32,316 nt of DNA from Gammaproteobacteria bacterium (GCA_011523505.1 WTGP01000015.1:1-32316), one strand, 5' to 3'. Shown: positions 6,028 through 14,697, counted from the first letter of the stretch. Numbers and translations are program-made. Notes: a model not told the origin generated them from the letters alone.

Positions 6028-7415
6028 AATTTCAGATGCAAGCCCCCCCGCAGAACTGGCGCGAGAAGGTGCTGGCCTTTCTCAAGCGAATCTTCGAGAC
6101 GCCCCCGAAAATCGAGGAAAACGAGACCATCGATCCGCTGAAGGATCGCGCCATGTGGATTGGCGGAAGCGTAGTGACCGGGGCGCTGCTGATCTTCGTC
6201 CTCTGGGGTTCGCTGGCCCCACTGGCCCAAGGCGTGGTCGCGACCGGCATCGTCGAGGTGGCCGGCGAAAACAAGAGCGTGCAGCACCTGGAAGGCGGAA
6301 TCGTCAAGGAAATGTTCGTCCGCGAGGGTGATACGGTGGCGGCCGGCGACACGCTGCTGACCCTCGACGACACCAAGCCGCGAGCGGAGCAGGACCTGCT
6401 GGAGGCGCGTTATTACGGCGCCCTGGCCGAGATCGACCGGCTGAGTGCCGAGCTCTATGGCCGCGAGGAAGTTCAGTTCTCCAGGGAATTCGAGTCGCTG
6501 CGCGGCGATGTCCGGATCGAGGAAATCATCCAGGCCGAGATCGACCTGTTCAAGGAACGGCGGACCCAGCACGCCGGCGAGATCGACATTCTGAACAGCC
6601 GAGTGGAACAGCTCGGAGAAAAGGTCCGGGGCCTGCAGGCCCGGCGCGAGGCTTCCGAACAGGAACAGGCCTTGCTGGAGAAAGAGGTGGAAACGCTGGA
6701 GAGCCTGGCCGAAAAGGACTACGTTTCCGAAGAGTTGCTTACCCAGCAGCGGCTGAACCTGGCGCAGACGCGCGGCCAGGTGGGGCAGATCGGCGCCGAG
6801 ATCGCCGAGGCGCAACTGGCGATCGGCGAGACCCGCCAGCAGGTCATCCAGTTGAAGAACGACTATCGCACCGAGCTGTCCACGGACCTGACCGAAGCGC
6901 GGAATGTCGTTTTCGAATCCGGCGACCGGCTGTTCGCGGTTCGCGACCAGGTCTTGCGCACCCGGATACCCGCGCCTCAGGAAGGCAAGGTCATCAATAT
7001 GCAGGTGCACACGTTGGGCGAAGTGGTGGACCCCGGACAGACGATCATGAACATCGTTCCCGAGGACGACACCTTGATCGTGGAAGCGCAGGTGCGTCCC
7101 ACCGACGTGGACAACGTCCACATAGGGCAGGAGGCGCGCCTGCGGATTACGCCCTTCAAGCAGCGCGCCACGCCCGAGCTCATCGGCGAAGTCATCCTGG
7201 TTTCCGCGGACATCTTCACCGAAGACAACACGCAGCTTCAGTACTATCTTGCGCGCATCGCCATTCCGGAATCGGAACTCGTCAAGCTGGGCGACAAGGA
7301 CATCCGGCCCGGGTTCCCGGTGGACGTGACCTTCACCGGCAGCAAGCGCACGCTGGTGCAATACCTGGCGGAGCCGATTTCCGACGCCATCCGGCGAGGC
7401 ATGAAAGAAGAATGA
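6024..7415 (+). CDS. HlyD-family type I secretion periplasmic adaptor (PrtE type)
   Basis: The membrane-fusion protein that links the ABC transporter to the TolC channel. It has a short cytoplasmic N-terminus, one transmembrane helix (about residues 44-66), the lipoyl-like half-motif VQHLEGGIVKEMFVREGD (87-104) that is diagnostic for the family, a long coiled-coil hairpin (about 115-300) and a C-terminal beta-barrel region (about 315-460). The length of 463 aa is normal. It overlaps the ABC gene by ATGA at its start and the TolC gene by ATGA at its end, so the three should be made in balanced amounts. Confidence 0.95.
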   Translation: MKFQMQAPPQNWREKVLAFLKRIFETPPKIEENETIDPLKDRAMWIGGSVVTGALLIFVLWGSLAPLAQGVVATGIVEVAGENKSVQHLEGGIVKEMFVREGDTVAAGDTLLTLDDTKPRAEQDLLEARYYGALAEIDRLSAELYGREEVQFSREFESLRGDVRIEEIIQAEIDLFKERRTQHAGEIDILNSRVEQLGEKVRGLQARREASEQEQALLEKEVETLESLAEKDYVSEELLTQQRLNLAQTRGQVGQIGAEIAEAQLAIGETRQQVIQLKNDYRTELSTDLTEARNVVFESGDRLFAVRDQVLRTRIPAPQEGKVINMQVHTLGEVVDPGQTIMNIVPEDDTLIVEAQVRPTDVDNVHIGQEARLRITPFKQRATPELIGEVILVSADIFTEDNTQLQYYLARIAIPESELVKLGDKDIRPGFPVDVTFTGSKRTLVQYLAEPISDAIRRGMKEE

Positions 7416-8737
7416 ACATCGCACTTCCGCTCGACCGGGGACGACCCGCCCTCGCGCTCGCGACCCTGGCCGCTTGCGCTTTCCTCGCCGCCCCCGCCTC
7501 GGCCCAGCAAGCGCGAGGCATCGACGACGCACCGTATTCCCTCGAACAGGCGCTGCTCGACGCCGTGCAGCGCGATCCCCGCATTCGTGCCGCCAGCAGC
7601 CGGGTGCAGGAAGCCGGCGAGGAATTCTCCGAGGCCCGAAGCCTGCGCTTCCCGACCGTCAATATCACCGGCGGCGGTGGCTGGGGCTATAACCGCAACG
7701 AGGCGCGCAATATCGGAATCTACGAGGGCAATTCACGAACTTCCGGGCTGGAGGTCAAGCAGACCATCTACTCCTTCGGGCGCATCGGCGCGCGCGAGCG
7801 CGAGGCCAGCGCCCTGATCGCGGCTGCCGAATTCGACGCCGACGACACCCGCCAGTCGGTTCTGGCCGATGCCGCGACAGCCTATGCCGAGCAGGTGCAT
7901 CGCCGCCGCATCCTGAACCGCCGCATCGAATTCGAAAGCCTGGTGGGCGAGCAGGAAACCACGGTGCGCGAACAGTTGGCGCTGGGCCGGTCGGACCTCA
8001 CCCAGATGCACGAGGTCCTGCGCTACCTGCACCAGGCCCGCGCGCAGAGGATTGAGGCGGAGACCGCCTATAACCGCGCGCAGTCCGAACTTGCGCGGCT
8101 GACCGGCGAACTCCGCGAAAACCTCGACGCCGAGGGCCTGGTGGATCTGCAGCGTCGTCAGCCGCCTACGCTGGCGGAGGCCAAGACGCTCGGTCTGGAA
8201 GGCGCGCCGATCGCCGGCAAGGCCCGCCAGAGCCTGGTTGTCGCGGACAGCCGAATGAAATTCCAGCGCGCCGAGCTTTGGCCGTCGCTGGACCTGAAGC
8301 TGGGCGGGGGCGACGGCTACGTGGGCGAAATCAAGACCCGCGACGCGGACGTCCAGCTGGTGTTGAGCATGCCCCTTTTCGAGGGGGGCAGGAAGTTCGC
8401 GGCGCTGCGCAAGGCGCGCTATGCCAGGGACGCGGCCCAGTACGACCTGGACGCCGACCTGGAGCAGATCGAACTCAACATTGTCGTTTCCTGGAACCTG
8501 GTCAACGGCCTGGCGCGGGCCTGCCTGGAGTTGGAACGCTCGCTGGAAGACGCCGCGGAGATCGTGTCCATCGTGGAAGAGAGGCTGCGCGCAGGCCGCG
8601 GGACCGTGCTGGACCAGCTCGAGGCCGAGGAAATCGTGGCCGAGACCGACGTGACCCTGCTCGAGAAGCGCATCGAACTGGCCGAGGCCCGCGTGGGGCT
8701 CCTGCGCAACATCGGCGCCCTTACCCCCGCCCTCTAA
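7412..8737 (+). CDS. TolC-family outer-membrane channel for type I secretion
   Basis: The outer-membrane exit duct. The 441-aa precursor carries a signal peptide (residues 1-31, ending APASA before QQA). The rest shows the long alternating helices and short strand segments of TolC proteins in two similar halves: YSLEQALLDAVQRDPRI begins the first and a typical GLEVKQTIYSFGR strand follows. The second half has a similar strand at LVLSMPLFEGGRK. The start ATG overlaps the adaptor stop (ATGA). A dedicated channel in the same operon indicates a self-contained exporter. Confidence 0.94.
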   Translation: MNIALPLDRGRPALALATLAACAFLAAPASAQQARGIDDAPYSLEQALLDAVQRDPRIRAASSRVQEAGEEFSEARSLRFPTVNITGGGGWGYNRNEARNIGIYEGNSRTSGLEVKQTIYSFGRIGAREREASALIAAAEFDADDTRQSVLADAATAYAEQVHRRRILNRRIEFESLVGEQETTVREQLALGRSDLTQMHEVLRYLHQARAQRIEAETAYNRAQSELARLTGELRENLDAEGLVDLQRRQPPTLAEAKTLGLEGAPIAGKARQSLVVADSRMKFQRAELWPSLDLKLGGGDGYVGEIKTRDADVQLVLSMPLFEGGRKFAALRKARYARDAAQYDLDADLEQIELNIVVSWNLVNGLARACLELERSLEDAAEIVSIVEERLRAGRGTVLDQLEAEEIVAETDVTLLEKRIELAEARVGLLRNIGALTPAL

Positions 8738-8759
8738 GCTCGCGGCAGGTCGTCGCGTC

Positions 8760-11099
8760 ATGACGGCAGAGCTCACGCAGCAGATCGAGGCGTTACGCGC
8801 GCGCATCTCGCAATTGAGCGCGGCGATTCTGCGCATCAGCGCAAGCCTGGATCTCGCCACCGTGCTGCAGGAGGTCGTGGACAGCGCGCGCGCCCTCACC
8901 CGGGCGAGCTACGGCGTGATCGTGACGATCGACGAGACCGGTGAGGTGCGCGACTTCGTTACCTCCGGGTTCACGCCCGAGGAAAAGCGCCGGTTCGCCG
9001 AGTGGTCCGAAGGGCCGCGGCTGTTCGCGCACTTGCGCGACCTGCCGGGACCGTTGCAGCTGGCGGACCTGCCGGACTACGTGCACGATCGCGGCTTTTC
9101 TCCCGACCTGATGCGTTCGAAAACGCTGCAGTCGATCCCGATGCGCCACGGCGGGGAGCAGGTCGGCAATTTCTTTCTGGCGGAAAAGGAGGACGCGGCG
9201 GATTTCACGCAGGAAGACGAGGAATTGCTGATGCTGTTCGCCTCCCAGGCGGCGACGGCAATCGCCAATGCCCGCACCTACCGCGGCGAGCAGAGGGCGC
9301 GGGCCGATCTTGAAGCGCTGGTGGAGACTTCGCCGGTGGGCGTTGTCGTGCTCGACGCGAAGACCGGCCAGGCGGTGTCGTTCAATCAGGAGGCGCGGCG
9401 CCTGGTCGAGCAACTGCTGCCCCCGGGCGTGGCTCCGGAGGAGGCCATGAAGGCGCTGACCTGCCGCTTCCCCAACGGCACCGAACTGGCAATGAATGAA
9501 CTCCCGCTGCTTCGTGAACTCGGCGGGGCGCGGACCATGCGCGCCGAGGAGGTGGTGCTGTCGGTGCCGGACGGCCGCAGCGTGGCCGTGCTGGTGAACG
9601 TGACGCTGAATCGGTCCGCGCTGGGCGATCTCGAATCGGTCGTGGTCACGATGCAGGATCTGGGGCCGCTGGAGGAGCTGGACCGGCAGCGCTCCGAGTT
9701 CCTGAGCATGGTGAGCCACGAACTGCGCACGCCGCTGGCCGCCATCAAGGGGTCAACGACGATCTGGCTCGGCGGCTCGCCGTCGCCGGACCCCGCCGAG
9801 ACCGACCAGTTCTTCCGGGTGATCGACGAGCAGGCGGACCACATGCACAAGCTGATCAGCGACCTGCTCGACGTGGGCCGGATCGAAGCGGGGATGCTGT
9901 CCGTATCGCCGGTGCCGACCGAAGTCTCGGCGATGGTGGAGCAGGCGCGCAACGCGTTCTCGAGCGGCGGCGGCGCGCACCCGATCCTGATCGATCTTCC
10001 ACGCGACCTTCCGCGCGTGCTGGCGGACGGGCGGCGCATGGCGCAGGTGCTGGGCAATCTCTTTTCCAACGCCGCGCGGCATTCGCCGGGGTTCACGCCC
10101 ATCCGAGTGGCCGCGTCGCGGGACGGCATGCAGGTGACGGTTTCGGTGACCGACGAGGGCCGCGGCGTGCCGCCGGAGAAACTGCCGCAGCTGTTTCGCA
10201 AGTACGCGGGCGGTAACGACCAGGACGCGCCGCGCGGCCAGCGGGGGGCCGGCCTGGGACTGGTTATCTGCAAGGGGCTGATCGAGGCGCATGGCGGGCG
10301 GATCCGGGCCGAGAGCGGCGGAACGGACCAGGGCGCGCGATTCAGCTTTACGCTGCCGGTGGCCGAGGAAGAGACGATGGCGGTCGGAGACGGCCGGACT
10401 GCGCCGGGCGCCTCCGGCGGGGCGGGCAGGCGGGTGCCCATCCTGGTGGTGGACGACGACGTGCGGGTGCTGCGCTTCGCGCGCGAAGCGCTTACGCGCG
10501 CGGGCTATTACCCCGTGGTTACCGGCGAGCACCGCGAAATTTCCCGCATTGTCCGCACGGAAAAGCCCCGGCTGGTGCTGCTGGACCTGATGCTGCCGGA
10601 CACCGACGGCATCGAACTGATGAGAACCGTTCCCGAGCTGGCCGATCTGCCGGTTATCTTCATTTCCGCCTACGGCCGGGACGAAACCATCGCCAAGGCC
10701 CTGGAGCGCGGAGCGGTCGATTACCTGGTCAAGCCCTTTTCGGCGACGGAGCTGACGGCGCGGATCCGGGCGGCCCTGCGCGCGCGCGCCGAACCGGAGA
10801 CGTTTACGCTCGGGGACCTCACGGTGCGCTATTCGCAGCGGCGCGTGACGCTGGCGGGAGAAGAACTGCGTCTGACCGCCGGCGAGTACGAGCTGTTGCG
10901 CATTCTTTCCGTGAATGCGGGCCGCTGCGTCAACTACGACGCGCTGATCCGCCAGATGTGGCAGGAACCGGGCGCCGGCGATCCCGACCGCGTGCGCACC
11001 TTTGTCAAGCAATTGCGCCGCAAGCTCGGCGACGATCCGGCGCGGCCGCGCTACATCCTCAACGAGCGCGGCGTGGGCTACCGCATGGCCGAACCGTAG
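8760..11099 (+). CDS. single-chain GAF-histidine kinase-receiver-OmpR-type DNA-binding protein
   Basis: A whole two-component pathway in one 779-aa protein. In order: a GAF sensor (about residues 30-175), a PAS-like region (about 185-300), a HisKA domain with phospho-accepting H320 (SHELRTPLAA), an HATPase domain (about 415-535; N-box LFSNAARHS, G1 DEGRGV, G2 GAGLGLVICKG), a receiver domain (about 560-675; acidic residues 565-567, phospho-acceptor D609, K658) and a C-terminal winged helix of the OmpR/PhoB class (about 680-779; TAGEYELLRIL, ending GVGYRMAEP). No transmembrane segment is seen, so it senses a cytoplasmic signal and can itself bind DNA. It starts 22 bp after the TolC gene, likely in the same transcript, and may control the exporter. 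Receiver domains in hybrid kinases usually lack a DNA-binding output, which makes this layout uncommon. Confidence 0.93.
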   Translation: MTAELTQQIEALRARISQLSAAILRISASLDLATVLQEVVDSARALTRASYGVIVTIDETGEVRDFVTSGFTPEEKRRFAEWSEGPRLFAHLRDLPGPLQLADLPDYVHDRGFSPDLMRSKTLQSIPMRHGGEQVGNFFLAEKEDAADFTQEDEELLMLFASQAATAIANARTYRGEQRARADLEALVETSPVGVVVLDAKTGQAVSFNQEARRLVEQLLPPGVAPEEAMKALTCRFPNGTELAMNELPLLRELGGARTMRAEEVVLSVPDGRSVAVLVNVTLNRSALGDLESVVVTMQDLGPLEELDRQRSEFLSMVSHELRTPLAAIKGSTTIWLGGSPSPDPAETDQFFRVIDEQADHMHKLISDLLDVGRIEAGMLSVSPVPTEVSAMVEQARNAFSSGGGAHPILIDLPRDLPRVLADGRRMAQVLGNLFSNAARHSPGFTPIRVAASRDGMQVTVSVTDEGRGVPPEKLPQLFRKYAGGNDQDAPRGQRGAGLGLVICKGLIEAHGGRIRAESGGTDQGARFSFTLPVAEEETMAVGDGRTAPGASGGAGRRVPILVVDDDVRVLRFAREALTRAGYYPVVTGEHREISRIVRTEKPRLVLLDLMLPDTDGIELMRTVPELADLPVIFISAYGRDETIAKALERGAVDYLVKPFSATELTARIRAALRARAEPETFTLGDLTVRYSQRRVTLAGEELRLTAGEYELLRILSVNAGRCVNYDALIRQMWQEPGAGDPDRVRTFVKQLRRKLGDDPARPRYILNERGVGYRMAEP

Positions 11100-11108
11100 G
11101 GGATTTCG

Positions 11109-11657
11109 CTAGAGCCTTCGGATCGGGTCCCCGGCGCTCACTCGGCCCGACTGCACGACCTTCGCGTTGATGCCCCGAAAGCAGTGCGCCTTCCCGCGCC
11201 GCGAATTCACGAACTTCATCGCTTCCAGCCCGAACCGGGCCGTGAACTTCTTGCAGCCGAGGTGCGGAATCGAAGTGACCTCGATGACGGCCGAACCCAT
11301 GGCAAGCCGGGTGCCGGCGGGTAGGTTGTCCTTGCCGAGGTCGAGGTCCACGAAGAACTGATCGCCCGCCAGCGCCCAGCGCTCCCTGGACCTCGCCACA
11401 AGCGAGATGACCCGCGAGTTCATGATATTGAGCTGCATGTCCGGATGGGCCGATCCGTCGGCCGTCATTCGGCTCCCGCGCGTGCGCCAGTTGTCCCCGA
11501 CGAGTCCCTCGGCGACGTCCAGCTCGCCTGAATCCAGCACTTCGCGCTGGTTGGTGTCCGGCCGGCGAACGATCATCGAGACGACCCCGTCGTCTTTGGG
11601 TGAGGCGAGGATTTCGGGCAATCCCGCTTCGAGTTCGTCCGCGTTCAGAAATTGCAT
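11109..11657 (-). CDS. MOSC-domain protein
   Basis: A 182-aa protein consisting of a stand-alone MOSC domain, the fold found at the C-terminus of molybdenum cofactor sulfurases and in YiiM-like proteins. The key stretch is GCKKFTARFGLEAMKFVN with the conserved cysteine C135, followed by RGINAKVVQSGRVSAGDPI. ATG 11657 is chosen because it lies five bases after the stop of the preceding gene. Longer in-frame extensions would overlap that gene. It is the last gene of a three-gene minus-strand operon and ends nine bases from the convergent kinase gene. Its substrate is unknown; a cofactor or sulfur-transfer role is inferred from the family. Confidence 0.88.
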   Translation of the reverse strand: MQFLNADELEAGLPEILASPKDDGVVSMIVRRPDTNQREVLDSGELDVAEGLVGDNWRTRGSRMTADGSAHPDMQLNIMNSRVISLVARSRERWALAGDQFFVDLDLGKDNLPAGTRLAMGSAVIEVTSIPHLGCKKFTARFGLEAMKFVNSRRGKAHCFRGINAKVVQSGRVSAGDPIRRL

Positions 11658-11662
11658 GATCC

Positions 11663-12466
11663 TTACTCGTAAGTCTCCAGCAACTCCGCCGTGTGCGCCG
11701 TCGTCCAGCACGGATTGTACGAATACCCCCGGATCACCTCCACCGGCTTGAGCGGCAGCAGTTCCTCGTTGTCCGAATAGCCGTATTCGACGCTGCCTTC
11801 TCCGGAGAACACGTTGATCGCGCGCGTGTTGCTGATACGGTTGCGGATCAACTGCTTCGTGGCCGGCACGCTGGGGCTCATGGCCGGGTAGTAGCGTACC
11901 GAGTAGAGCCAGCCGAACTTCGGCGCGGCCGAGTCGTCCTCGCGCTTCTCCAGGCGCACCGACAGGTCCACGATGCGGTATCCCTCGCGGTCCACGACGC
12001 CTCTTAAGTTCGAGCCTACGCCCAGCGGCCTGATCACGGGATGGTTGGGCGGGACATGCGTCAGGTGGATGCGGGCGATCTTCTTCGGCCAGCCCATGAA
12101 GTTGCCGAAGGTCATCGACCAGTCCTTCGACACCCACATCGCGTTCATGAAGGTTCCGGGCTCGCCCTTGTACGAGCACCGCAGACCCACGACGCCCTCG
12201 GTGTAACGGGTGCGCTCGGGGTTGTCATACACGAGTTCCGGGTTGTCGCCCGGCACGCACACCAGCTCATCCACGATCGCGAACGCGCGGCCGGTAGGGT
12301 CCGGCTTAAGCGGCGCCGGCAGGTAGCGCGCCACCTGTTCGACGTCGGCGCGGTAGTCCACGAACAGGAAATGCCCGCCGTAGTGGTGCGGCGTGGGCGT
12401 GACCAGCGCGGCCTTGCCCTCCGGCGAAAGGGGGTTGCTGTAGCCCTCGAGGTTGAGTTTTGTCAT
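11663..12466 (-). CDS. acetoacetate decarboxylase-family protein
   Basis: A 267-aa protein of the acetoacetate decarboxylase (ADC) superfamily. The Schiff-base lysine region is present as GWPKK (K128/K129), matching the adjacent lysine pair of true ADC. Further family features are DWSMTFGNFMGWP and the beta-rich C-terminal barrel. Family members decarboxylate 3-oxoacids, or act as hydrolase- or aldolase-like enzymes, so the exact substrate cannot be set from sequence. Its neighbour upstream is a type III CoA-transferase, suggesting a pathway handling oxoacids and their CoA esters. The start ATG 12466 is the first methionine after the preceding gene's stop; a repeat element fills the 44-bp gap. 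Confidence 0.9.
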   Translation of the reverse strand: MTKLNLEGYSNPLSPEGKAALVTPTPHHYGGHFLFVDYRADVEQVARYLPAPLKPDPTGRAFAIVDELVCVPGDNPELVYDNPERTRYTEGVVGLRCSYKGEPGTFMNAMWVSKDWSMTFGNFMGWPKKIARIHLTHVPPNHPVIRPLGVGSNLRGVVDREGYRIVDLSVRLEKREDDSAAPKFGWLYSVRYYPAMSPSVPATKQLIRNRISNTRAINVFSGEGSVEYGYSDNEELLPLKPVEVIRGYSYNPCWTTAHTAELLETYE

Positions 12467-12473
12467 TGCGTTC

Positions 12474-12510
12474 CCCGGGACGCCGTGAGGCTCATGCCTT
12501 CGCTCCCGGG
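12474..12510 (-). repeat. post-stop-codon hairpin repeat, copy 2
   Basis: On the minus strand the element follows the TAG of the CoA-transferase gene at once and reads GGGAGCGAAGGCATGAGCC, then TCACGGCGTCCC. Its ends, TCCCGGG and CCCGGGA, form a seven-pair inverted repeat. It closely matches the copy at 15395-15430 and shares its first half with the copy at 4179. Confidence 0.7.
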
Positions 12511-13665
12511 CTAGGTATCCGCTAATTCGGCGAGGATTTCCTCGGCGTGCTGGCCGGCTGTGGGCACGTCGCGGAACAGCGTCGGGCGGCTGCCGCCCAC
12601 CGACACGGGCAGCGCCGGCAGGGACGCCTTTTCGCCGGCGTTTTCGCCGTCGGGAACGGTGACTTCGAGCAGCCCGCCGGAAGCGGTCAGGTGGGCGTCG
12701 TCGAACAGGTCCTCGGGGCGGGTGATGGGCGCGAACGGCAGGCCCGCCTGCGCGCATCGCTCCATGAGTTCCGCCGGCGTCATGGCCGCGAAGGTTTCCT
12801 TGATCTTCGGGATGAACTCGTCGCGGCGCGCCACCCGCCCGGAATTCGTCTTGAGGTTTTCGTCGCTGCCCAGCTCGTGCAGTTCGAAGGCCTCGCAGAA
12901 GCGCACCCACTGCACGTCGCTCACCACTCCCACGAAGATCTGCTCGCCCGTCTTCGTGGCGAACACCTCGTAGATGGCCCAGGCCGATACGCGCGCGGGC
13001 ATCGGCGTGGCGGCGGTGCCGGTTACGGCCTTTTGCGCCATGTGCTGGCCCACGAGGAACACCGCGCTCTCGTAGAGCGTGGCCACGACCTCGCAGCCGC
13101 GCCCGGTGCGCTCGCGCTCGTTAAGCGCCGCCAGCACGCCCAGCGCGCCGAACATCCCGCCCTGCACGTCGATCACCGAAGCGCCGGCGCGCAGCGGGCG
13201 GCCCGGCGGCCCGGTCATGTAGGCCAGCCCGCCCATCATCTGCGCCACTTCGTCGAGCGCCGCGCGGTTCTCGTACGGGCCGGCCTGAAAGCCCTTCTCG
13301 GTGCAGTAGATGAGGCGCGGATTGCGCTTCGACAGCGTCTCGTAGTCCAGGCCCAGGCGCTGCATTGCGCCGGGCCGGAAGTTCTGGATCAGCACGTCGG
13401 AGCGGTCGGCGAGCCTGAGCGCCGTGTCCATGCCCTCGGGCGACTTGAGATTGAGGCAGATGCTCCGCTTGTTGCGGTTGTACATCGGGAAATAGCCCGC
13501 GCCGGAACCCGGCAGCCTCCGCGTCGGATCGCCGCCCGGCGGCTCCACCTTGATCACGTCCGCCCCAAGGTCCGCCAGCACCAGCCCGCACGCCGGCCCC
13601 ATCACCATGTGCGTCAGCTCCAGGACCCTAAGCCCCGCCAACGGCCTGCATTCACCCGTATTCAC
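12511..13665 (-). CDS. CaiB/BaiF-type (type III) CoA-transferase
   Basis: Moves CoA between carboxylic acids. The 384-aa protein shows the family opening PLAGLRVLELTHMVMGP, the segment LADLGADVIKVEPPGGD (about residues 30-46), NRNKRSICLNLKSPEG (about 63-78) and the probable catalytic Asp at about 138 (ALDEVAQMMGG). GTG 13665 is chosen because it places PLAGLRVLEL eight residues from the start as in relatives. GTG 13707 in the same frame would add 14 Arg/Ala-rich residues and has no ribosome-binding site. It is the first gene of the operon with the ADC-family and MOSC proteins. The acid substrate cannot be told from sequence. Confidence 0.92.
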   Translation of the reverse strand: MNTGECRPLAGLRVLELTHMVMGPACGLVLADLGADVIKVEPPGGDPTRRLPGSGAGYFPMYNRNKRSICLNLKSPEGMDTALRLADRSDVLIQNFRPGAMQRLGLDYETLSKRNPRLIYCTEKGFQAGPYENRAALDEVAQMMGGLAYMTGPPGRPLRAGASVIDVQGGMFGALGVLAALNERERTGRGCEVVATLYESAVFLVGQHMAQKAVTGTAATPMPARVSAWAIYEVFATKTGEQIFVGVVSDVQWVRFCEAFELHELGSDENLKTNSGRVARRDEFIPKIKETFAAMTPAELMERCAQAGLPFAPITRPEDLFDDAHLTASGGLLEVTVPDGENAGEKASLPALPVSVGGSRPTLFRDVPTAGQHAEEILAELADT

Positions 13666-13760
13666 AGCCCGCCAGCGTACCGCGTTTCCCGCCGCCCGCG
13701 CAACCACCCCGATAAACGGCGAAAATGAGTAAAACTCGTGAAATAGCTCGAATTTTCAGG

Positions 13761-13829
13761 CTGACGCAAGAAAAAGGTTGTGTGGTACAGTTCCTTTACC
13801 GACTCCAAAGGGTCCAATTCGGATCCGGA
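13761..13829 (+). promoter_or_regulatory. candidate promoter and operator of the DUF4065 gene pair
   Basis: CTGACG (13761-13766) and the extended -10 TGGTACAGT (TACAGT at 13786-13791) are 19 bp apart. The near-palindrome TTCGGATCCGGA (13818-13829, 10 of 12 symmetric) lies just before the gene at 13849 and could bind the antitoxin for autoregulation. The surrounding DNA is AT-rich with further small inverted repeats (GAAAAT at 13721, ATTTTC at 13752). Confidence 0.3.
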
Positions 13830-13848
13830 GCATTGAACATTCCCGATC

Positions 13849-14385
13849 ATGAATCCTTCGATAGTTTCTCAGCGGAAAACCAGGAGGGTTGCTCACTACA
13901 TCATCAGCCACACGCAACCGTGGCAACTTGGTGCGACCAAGTTGTGCAAAGTCATGTGGTACGCGGACGTACTGCATTATCGCCGGCATGGACACAGCGT
14001 GTCCGGTCAAAAATCGTATGTCCGGATGGACAATGGTCCTGTACCCAATGACATTTATCAGGCACTGGAAAGCCTCATGAAAAGCAAGAAAATCGTCGAG
14101 CGGCGAACACCCACGCCGGTTGGGGATCGCAAGGAATTCTTGCATCTGGAACGAGCTGAAGCGTCGTGGTTTTCCCCGGAAGAAGTGGAAACGCTTCATG
14201 AATCGATTGACGCCATCGTACCGCTGTCGGCGAAGGAGGCAAGCGAGCGAACTCATGGGCCCATTTGGGAGGAACTCGCAAACGGCGAGCAAATGCCAAT
14301 ACGGGCTGCAGCCGTCATTCCGTCAGATGTACTGCCTGGAGACTTGGCTTTTGCCTTGGAACATAAGGCGGCCTTTACCGAATGA
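13849..14385 (+). CDS. DUF4065/Panacea-domain protein, probable antitoxin
   Basis: A 178-aa protein with the Panacea (SocA-like, DUF4065) fold: KLCKVMWYADVLHYRRHG (about residues 32-49) followed by GPVPNDIYQALESLM (about 64-78) is the family signature. Panacea domains are known antitoxins paired with many unrelated toxins and are common in phage-defence regions. Here the next gene begins three bases after this stop, the layout expected of such pairs. The C-terminal extension (about 120-178) probably binds the partner. The start ATG 13849 has no clear Shine-Dalgarno sequence. The GC content is below that of flanking operons, a sign of transfer. Confidence 0.85.
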   Translation: MNPSIVSQRKTRRVAHYIISHTQPWQLGATKLCKVMWYADVLHYRRHGHSVSGQKSYVRMDNGPVPNDIYQALESLMKSKKIVERRTPTPVGDRKEFLHLERAEASWFSPEEVETLHESIDAIVPLSAKEASERTHGPIWEELANGEQMPIRAAAVIPSDVLPGDLAFALEHKAAFTE

Positions 14386-14388
14386 GCG

Positions 14389-14679
14389 ATGCGTTTTGCA
14401 CGCCCTCCCACGGGGTTCAAGATCCGTCTGACCCCGACAATAAGCGCTTATGTGGAATCCGAAAAGGCCAATAACCCGAAATTTGGTCGCTTCTGGGACG
14501 ACCTCGTCGAACATCTAAAGATCGTAGCTCACCGAATAGGCGTACCGGAGCCCAGGCTGGGTACTGGCTGCCGTCTCTTTGTCACGGGGCCGGATCCGGA
14601 GTCGGGGCAACCCCGAATTTTTGTGGGCTACCTTGTGATGGGTGAAACGGTTTACATCCGCCTGCTAACGGTTTCCTGA
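14389..14679 (+). CDS. unrecognised small protein, probable toxin partner of the DUF4065 protein
   Basis: A 96-aa basic protein starting three bases after the antitoxin stop. Two helices (about residues 19-50, FGRFWDDLVEHLKIVAHRIG) are followed by strands (CRLFVTG, RIFVGYLVMGETVYIRLLTV). That helix-then-strand order and the C-terminal VYIRLL strand recall the RelE/ParE ribonuclease/gyrase toxin fold, but catalytic residues cannot be assigned. The toxin role is inferred from gene order and size. Another ATG at 14382, overlapping the stop as ATGA, opens a different 30-codon frame and was not chosen. Confidence 0.65.
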   Translation: MRFARPPTGFKIRLTPTISAYVESEKANNPKFGRFWDDLVEHLKIVAHRIGVPEPRLGTGCRLFVTGPDPESGQPRIFVGYLVMGETVYIRLLTVS

Positions 14680-14697
14680 AATCGTTCGCCGGAACAA

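Noticed and set aside
5679..7532. 617-codon minus-strand open frame across the adaptor gene
   Set aside because: It is a shadow of two confidently assigned plus-strand genes, with no domain signal and no ribosome-binding site.
12547..13728. 393-codon plus-strand open frame opposite the CoA-transferase
   Set aside because: Its composition is His/Arg/Ala-rich low complexity; the minus strand shows clear CoA-transferase motifs.
13725..14051. 108-codon ORF overlapping the DUF4065 start
   Set aside because: It overlaps the recognised DUF4065 gene in another frame and has no similarity to any family.
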